In this document: in pieces, positions 9,101-18,100 of the stretch
Numbering within the stretch: the stretch's first letter is position 1
How the letters are laid out: each line of letters starts with the position of its first letter
Origin: an uncultured Clostridia bacterium
GTDB lineage: Bacteria > Bacillota_A > Clostridia > Christensenellales > UBA1242
Direction of reading: 5' to 3'
NCBI GenBank assembly: GCA_947629895.1
Contig: CANRFP010000018.1
Coordinates: 1 to 20,476 of the forward strand
DNA: 20,476 nucleotides
The notes under the pieces: model-generated
The model's database searches: none
What the model saw: only the letters and a program-made list of their open reading frames with translations
Told to the model about the DNA's origin: nothing
Made by a program: the position numbers and the translations under genes

Positions 9101-12100
9101 CACCCGCACTTCCGCCTTCAATTGCGTGTGCATTGATGTCGAAATAGAATTGATAAGCATCAAGTTCATTGTTCTCTCCATCTCCGTTTAGACTCTTTGA
9201 GGTGTCTTTAAAGTCCTTAACATTAACACTTTTTGCCCAAGATTGGAAAGGAATTACAAAGTATGGTGATTTGCTATCTTCGGAAACTTTTAAATATTTC
9301 TCAACCGTGATTGTGCCTGTTTCCTCAAGAGTGGAAATTTGTGGATAAACTCTAAATTCTGGCTCTTGACGATACAATTCGTTGTTTACGCCCGTGTTAT
9401 ACAAGAAGTAAAGTTTTTCAGTTTTGTATGCCTTATCTTTAATATCTCCGCCAAGTTCAGCTGGGTCATTTATGCGAAGGATGATTGGCTCGCTCGTTTC
9501 ATTACTCTCGCCACTACCTATACTCTTGTTATATTGTTCAACTCCATACACTGTTTTAAGACTTTTTTCTTCACCATTGTATTTCAAAGAGATTGAGTCA
9601 TCTGGGCCATTGTAGCCCACCCAGAATTTAGAATTTTTAATAAGATATGTGCCTTCTGAACCATTTGTCAAAAGATAATGATTGTTATCTAAGTTTCCTA
9701 CGATTCTAAGATATTTTGTCACAGCAAAATCATTGTCGTTGGAAACATCAAAGGTCGCTGCTGGCCAATATGTGGTCTCTGAATTTGAGCTTTCTGACTC
9801 TGCCGATTTTATTGTAATTGTTCCTTTTGTGTGTGCATCAACCACAACTTCAAGAGTGTTGTTATAAATTGTCATATTGGTGTTCGATTTCACGCCTCCG
9901 CCATCCAGAATATTAAAATCATCAAATGGCTTGCGTGCATCTTGTTTATTGATTATAACATCTCGTTTGAGCACTTGAGTTTCTGAATCCTGACCATTTG
10001 TTTTTAATTTAACAACCATTTCAATTCCGGAAGCCTGTTCGCCCAAACCATACAAATGGCCATTCACATTTGGAACTGTGAAGGTTCGAGTTCCCGCACT
10101 ATAGCCCGTGCCTTTAATAAGTTTGAAGTTGCCCTGCGTTTGCTCTGCCACAAAGAACTTGTTTGGATCTGCCAAAAGGGTTGGTTCGTCGCCACTGACT
10201 GTAAGCTGCCCTGAGTAAACATAATTAGATTCCTCGCCTTTTACGATAAACCAAATTCGGTCAACCGTGATTTCACCCTCATACTCATTGCCGACAGAGG
10301 CTGTTCCGCTTCCTAAAAATTTGGAGGCGGTTTGCGCGTTGTCAACCGAAGTTGCATCAAGGGTTCCAAGTTTGTTGTCATAGGCATAAGCGCCAATTCC
10401 GGTGATTGCTACTGGAATTACATTTGAATTTTCGCCAATTCCCAATTCCTCTTTTGTTGGAATGTGCGTTTCCCCGGTTGTGTGGGTTTGAACTAATAAT
10501 TGGTCATCCCCGTAAGTTGCTGTATATAATTTTGTGTTCGAGTCTATCGTACCTGAAGTTCCATCTTTATTTTTGTTATTTTTATATCTAAACTCAAACA
10601 CGATGCTTGCGTTTTCTAATTGTGCTTGTGTAAGTCCCGGCTCGTCACCCTGGCCAAGTTTCCAGCCCATGTCTAGTGCTACATCTTGTCCTCTAACGTC
10701 GCCCTCTTTGGTTTTGTCTTCCGGTTCGTTCTGTTGTTTCCAAATTATAATTTCTATCGATTGGTCTGAACTGTTCAAGATTCCCGGGCCAAAATTGTCT
10801 TTTGTATTAGACTCATTACCCGCTTCTGAATCCTTATCCGGCAACGCAATTTTTGTATATACTTGTCCGTCCACAGTTGTAATCATTCTAATGCCATTTA
10901 TTGTCAATTTTGCTTCTTCTGCGCCTCTATCCAATGTTATATTATTTTGCCCATTTGTGTAATTAAACGATTGATATGTTACCCATTGATTGTCGCCACT
11001 TTCACGGCCGGCAACCGAAATGTTTTGATATGCCACACTAAACACAAGTTGGTTGCCCTCAGTAAGTTCAAGCGTGCTGTTTTCAGCAAAGGCTGGCTCA
11101 ATGTCTGTGGTTTGGATGTTGAAATAGAATATACCTTTGTAGCCATATTCATCTTCAAATGTGATGAACATCTTCTTTGTTCCAAGATTAACACTTGGTG
11201 CAACGGCTTTTACTATGGCATTATTAATCGTGTATTTTTCTGGTGAGGTTTCCGAATTCTTTCGATGTGCCGTCCAGCCCGAAAGCTCATTCTCGAATTT
11301 TTGGAAGTTGTTATATTCGCCATCAGTTGGAGTGTAAGTGTATGTGAATTCTTTTGCATAGTTTGAATTGCTGCCTTTGGTCACTTTAATGATTGACATG
11401 TCTGCTGGGTTGGTGGTTGTGGCAGCATTAACCAAATAGAAATCTTGGCTGCTCGTTCCCATTTCAAAAACGTATGGAGAGTTTGCATTGCTCCTGTAAG
11501 TTCTTCCATCGCGAATTTCGTTGACAAGTTCGCTTGAAGAATAATTTGTGGAGTTTACGCGCTCTTTTATTTGCACGTTCATATTTGAACCCGGAATAAC
11601 TTTAAACAAAAGGTTGTTGTCTTGTGTGACTGTGTTACCTTCGCTGCCCCAATTAACTATGTAACGCATTCTTATCATAACATAGTTTCCGTCATTTGAG
11701 CAGTGTTGCGCTCTGATGTTGTAATCTCTTTGATTGTCGCCATAATACATCAAGTAGTTGTCGCCTGCAGAGCCATTTGTTGGAGTGTTGTTGAGGGTCA
11801 TGCCGTGTCGTGGCAACAAACCTGTTTCATACCAAATGCCATCTATAAGATTACGGTTTTCATCGTCACCCGCCAAATAATTATGCAAAACATATGCGCT
11901 TTTGCGGAGAGGGTCACTTTCATCAATCTGGCATTCCGCAAATCCATAAATTTGAAGCCCTATTCTTGCAGAAGCATTTATTTGTGTGATTGTGTTGCCC
12001 GTTCTTGCGTTTGTGAAACCAAAGCCCGACATGCTCATAAGGCTATTCTCTGTGCCAGCTGCAATTTCTTGAATTTTCAACCCGTCTAATGGATTAATTG

Positions 12101-15100
12101 TGTTGCCCTTAGAATCTGTTTTAATCTCAATGTTGTTTGCGTTGCCTTTTACCAAAAGTTCAGTTGTCACGCGAATTGAATAGTCAATATTTGAGAAATA
12201 TGTGGTGTTATGTTTTATTGCAAAACTGTATCTCACAACATGATTTGTTTTGTCATAGCCCAAAGCATTGGTTAATCCGCTTTCTGATTGTTCATAGTTT
12301 TCTTCTTTTGTTATACCATTTTCATCAGCTTTTTCTGTTCCATACTCGCCAGAAATTGCTCGCCACTCTTCATAACCATTCGTTGTTTTCTTTCGGCGAA
12401 CAATGCTTATGTCGGTCATGATTTCTGTTTCATAATAATAAGCGGTAAGTCTGGACGTTTCTCTTATAAGCCCATCGTTTTCAATGTCAAACACAGCATT
12501 GTTTTCTTTCTTATCAGAAACGTTTCCATTTGAGTTTTGCCCATAGATTGCATCAAAATCCATCTTGGCAAGGCTGCGGCCCATGTCAAAGTAAATCCTT
12601 TCAGATGTTGATGTGTCAATTTGAATGACAACCGCTTGTCCACTCTCTCTTTCAACGTATCTTGCATACAAACTGCTTCCAACTTGATTTGCTCTCAATT
12701 TGTAAGTTGCAAGACGTTTTTGTGCAAACAAGTTGGTGTCTCCGCCGTCATTGAGATATTTGTTCAAATCTTCAACATAAACTGTTTCGGCTTGATTTGC
12801 GCCTTCATATGTGGAGTAATTTGTTGGAGTTTGAACAAGTTTAATCACGTCACCTTGAATAACCGTGACAACATATTGCGTTGACACGCCGTTAATTTCA
12901 ATGTTGAATGTAACTGCGGCTGAGGTCACTTCTTTTTCCAATCTGAACATCAAGGTCAGCCCGTTAACATCGCTGAGGCCTTTGTTTTGAAGAATGGTTG
13001 AGTTTCCTTCGTTTGGATATGGTTTTCCGTTTGCATAAACAGTAAGGCCGGTGTCTATGGTTGCTATGGATATTGTGTAGAACAAAGTAACGCCATCTAT
13101 GTCTTGCCCTTCTGCTGTTGGGTTATCTTGCTTCCATCTTTTCCTAAAGAGGTCTGTCCAGCCTTGAACAATTCTATTTTGTGGCTGATTGTTAACTTTT
13201 TGGGCAAACATTGCTGGCGTTGTGAAGAATGAAGTGGTTGCTGTTGACTGATAGCTTCCATCAACAAACGCTGCCGTGCCAACGTATTCTGTGTTTAGCG
13301 TTCCGTTGCTTGTGATGCCGTCTGGGTCTGGATAGTTTGGCGTTAGGGTTACGCTTCGATTGACAAAATAAATGAATGTGAAATCATAATTAAATATTAA
13401 TGTGTTATTAAAGTAATAACCTATTGTCATTTGTTGCGTTTTTCTTATGTCGTCACTTGCGGCTTCTGCTGGAGTTATGTCAATTTTTTCAACAGCGGAA
13501 TTGCCACTCATAAGTGCATATCCGTTTTTGCCTTCAGCGTTCACTGTGGCAACTTGCCCCAAATTAAAGGCTTTTTTAATTGACTCTTTGTTTGTTGTGT
13601 TGCTAAGGTCTGTTGTAAGTTCAACCGTGAATTTGTATCCAGAAAATTCGCGGCGGTCATCGGTGAATTGTGTGTAAACGTTGGCGCTTTTCTTAACTGT
13701 GATTGTGATTGGGAAAGTGAATTTAAGCGTATCGCCGTCCTTAATGCTTACGTCGAATGTAAAGGTGACATCTTGCAAAAGTTCGGCAAAAGTAATCTTT
13801 TTATCCGTTTCGTTATCAATTGTCAAAAGCTTGTCAAGTGTGACATTGTCGTTTCCAAATGGGGCGCGCTTGTCGCCTTCCACCAAAGCGAATATAAGGT
13901 TTTCGCCTTCAGGCAATGTGCCGCCATTTTTCTTGATTTCGTTGATAATTCCGTTTTCGCCTGTGAAGGCATAAGTTTTGCCACCCTCAAATTCGGTGTT
14001 TGGAGTGTATTTATACACGCTTGTGACTGTGAGATTTATTGTGAATATAACTTGTTCGTTGCTGAACACGCCAACTTCAAACTTATAATCCTTTGTAATG
14101 GATTCTTGTGCCTTAAAAGTTAGAAGTTTGCGTGGTGCGCTTTCGTCAGCATTGTTTTCAACTTTAACATAGGTGTGTGAAACATTTTCAAACTGTTCTG
14201 CTGTGAACACATAGGTTTTTGAATCGGTCTCAACCCCAACAACTTTCCAATTATCTCCGTCTTGCTCAATTTTGCTTGCAAAGAAGGAAGTTCTTTTATC
14301 AAAAGTTTTTTCGCCATCTTCGCCCTCAACGGTGTAAGTTGTTCCCGCTTCAACTGTGACATAAGGTTTTAAAGCGGCTTTCAACTCATCTTCGCTGCCC
14401 TTGACGTAAACTTTGAAGTCAAGATAGTTGCTAACTCTGTCAGCAGCCTCTTGTTTTTGAATGTTTGGTGTGAACACGCCCGTGCTGCTTTGAACCAACT
14501 CTGCTTCATAAACGTTGCCTTTTGCTGTGAGAGGCTCGCTTTTGCTGCTTGCAACTTCACTTGAAGGATTGTAACTCAAACTGTGGTTAAAGCCAGACAT
14601 TTGATTGAAGCGCAAAATGTAACTCTGTTCGCTGCCAAGCAATCTCATCTCGTCAAGCATGTAATATTGTCTTAGATATATTGTTAGTGGCCTATCTGTT
14701 TTAACTTTAATTGTTAGCAATTCGTTTTCAACTTTATATTCAAAATAGTCGTTATAACTTGCTGGGTCAAGTGCAACATTTGCCTCTTTTGACAAATAAG
14801 CGCTTGCAATTTCATATTGCTTCTTTGGCTCGCCAACGGTTGCTTCATTGAAAGTGAGGTCTCCAAATCTCTTCTTCCCGTCTTGACGCCCACTGTTTGA
14901 ATATGTGAAAGTTTCAGACAGGTCAATTTCATAGCGCCCCGCCTCTTCTTTATAATAAGATGAATTTTCGTCTAAATATTCGCCATTTTCGCCATAAGGA
15001 TAGGCTGGTTGCCCAACAGTGAAACTTGGCTCAATCTTAATTCTGTAATACCAAGTGAACGTTCTTCCGTTCAGCCCAGCCTCTTGCAAAGTGAGTTGCA

Positions 15101-18100
15101 AAATCAAATAAGTTTGTGTGTAACCGCTTTCCAAATGATTTATTTGAAGTGTGTTGTCCTCTTTTATGGTTGCAAGATTTGTTTTCTTTCCATCTTCGCT
15201 TATTTCTTGTTTAACGCCGTTTGCTGTGGCTTTGACTATTTTCAAAGAAGCAGAAATGTTTGCATCAAAACTGTTGTAATAGAAGCCCGGCTTAGCCACA
15301 ACCTTTTCTACGTCCTTCAAATTGTAAACTATGGTGTATTCTTGTCCCGCTTTAAGAAGTTGATAAACCTTTTCTTTTTCAAGCCCTTCACCACTGCCCA
15401 TGAGAACATCATATGTTATTTCTTTTCTGTCCTCGTTGGTGAATGCGTTAAACTTTTTGTCCGTGTTTTCATAATAAACGTTGTCTTTTCCCATGCCCGT
15501 TACAATGGCATTCACGGTTAAGGAAATGGTGAGTGTGCCACCTTTGCTGTCTGTGAATGTTCTTGTTACAACAAAACTATTTCCGTCAACACTCAAGAAT
15601 GGTGCGCTTCTAACAGTTAAGTGCGCAAGATTTCCTTGTCCTGAAACACTTAAAATTCCTTGTGCAGATGAGATTGTATAGTCATTTGCTGCATAATAGC
15701 CACCTGATATTGCCTCAATCACAACATAAGTTTGAATCTCTTCGCCTTTGTTATATTTCACAACTGGCGCATATTCTCTTTTGCCCTCTGCTGGGCGCTC
15801 GCCCTCTCCATTCCAGTGGAAAATTATGCTGTTGTCTCCGCTTTGGTCTATTCCAAAATCAATGGCAAATTTAATTGAACTTCCCTCTTTGCCAAGTTCA
15901 ACTTCGCCAAGTTCGCCACCAATCTTTGTTATGATTGCTCCTTCAAGGGAAGGTGGTGTTGAACCAGCTGAACTTCCAGAAGAAACAGAAACTGTGAATT
16001 TAAACTCTTGTGCAATCTTTTGGCCATAATAGAGGTCTATGTTATTGTTTCCAACAAAAACATATTTGCCGTCACTTATTTCAATAAACTGAGAGTTCTC
16101 TTCGCCAGCATAAGTGAGATTAAATTCAGTGTTTTCTACATTTAATTCATCGCCAAGCGAGCCTTTTACAATATAGTCTGTTAATCTATAAATTCCATAT
16201 ACAGTGTCAATAGAACCGCTTAAACCTTGTTCTAGGTTAACGTATGGATTTTCACTTGCTTTTGTTAAGTTTTTCACAACAAGAATATCTGGGTTAACAT
16301 ACAAGGTTATTGTTTGATGAAGCGCATATTGAGATTCAACACCATAATAAACTGTAAACTCCGCACGGCCAAAGGTGTAACGAACCTCCGCTTGAATGCC
16401 CGGCTCTGTGTTTTGTTTCCACTTTGTCACACCTTGCATATTTGTTATATACATGCTGTTTTCATCTGCCCAAGAATATGTTTCATTCAGCCCACCGCTC
16501 CTTGCGCTTAAAGGCATGTAATCTTTAAACAAAAGTTGTGCGCCCGCAAACACAGGTGATGCGTTTACATAATCTTCGCTTCTAACCAAATATTCAGAAG
16601 GGATTTGTTCTTTGGAAGCATAAGTGTCAAAGGCTGGCGCCATTGTTATGTTTGATAAAATGTGAAGCCTCAACGTGATTGAGAATAAGTTTGCCCCCTC
16701 ATCAGTCACAATAAAGTCGATGAACGTGTCCTCGCCAAATGGATGGTTGAATTTAACAGATTTTAGATTTGTGTTTGGAAGCAATCCAAATGTTAAATCG
16801 TTGGCTCCATCGTTAAAGCTTAACATTTTGCCCAAATCTTCTTTTTGATTATCCAATAGGTTGTTGTAGAATGGCGCGCTTACACCAACTTTTATTGGTG
16901 CGGCATCTTGCAGGTTTGAAGATGTGTAAAATTTAACCAATTCAGAGAAGGTTAGCTCTGTGTCCTTTGTGACATATTTGCTAACTTCAACCATACTTGA
17001 TGAAAGAACAGATTGCAAGTTGTCATATTCTTCCAGATGTGTTCCAGCGCCCGTTTCTGTGTCTCTTTCAATTTTTGCAAGGCCAACGCTCTTCACAAAG
17101 AACTTTATCTGCGTGTCGCAAATAATTGGGTCGTCATCTGTTCTGCCGCTGCTTGTTTGATAAACGCCGCTGGCATCCACCACGTGCGCAACCAAAGTTG
17201 TAGTTTCGCCAACAAGTGATGTGCTCCTGAAGGTTTGTCCAATGTTTGTTCTATCCTCGTTGAAGGACAAAAGGTTTGTCACTTCGCCATCTTCTATTGC
17301 CGTCTCGTCAAGCCTGAGTTTGTAGCCAAGTTGAGGCTCTATTGGTCGCTCAAATCTGTCCAGCAACGTGAATGAAATTTTTTCTTGCAGTTGTGCAACA
17401 GATTCTAATGTTTGAGGCTCGCTGCCACTCTCTTGTTTTCCCCAAGTGATTGTAAGTTTTCCTGCATCAACAGTAACTGAAACATAAGGTGCAGTTGATT
17501 CATATCCTATTCCCGGTTCATTGAACACAATGCTTTGTGGTTGTTGATAATAAACATAAAAATGGTCGATGCCGCTGCCGTCTGTTAAAGTTTTTGTTAA
17601 AACTTCTCTTCCGTCATAATATCTAAGTTCCAAAACAATGCCCGTTCCGCTGTCTATTCCGTCAGATTGGGCTGCAAACTTGCTTTCGTTTATGCTAAAT
17701 GTTCCCGTGTATTCAAGTTCGTGAGCATCTGGTTCTGGCTCCGTTCTTGACAACGAAATCAATTCAATGCAATCAAGGTCTTTGGTTTTGCTTTGGTCCA
17801 TAGCCACAACATTCAGCCAAGGTATTCCATTCTCTTCCATCCCGCCGGTTCGATTTGTGAACGCATTTATAATTTTGTCGTCATTATCGTCTGGAATTTC
17901 AGTAACATCTTTCAATGTCAAGTTAAATTTTAAAATGTTCTTTGGTTGGTCTCCGTCACGAACCATAGATGGGATGTAATAATTTCCATTTATAAGTTCA
18001 CCAAAAGTGTCGTCATCAACTGTAAAGGTTGGCTCCATGCTTCCTATTGAAAGCGTAATGTCAACAGTGATAAGTTTGCCAGCGCTATTGTTGATAACTT

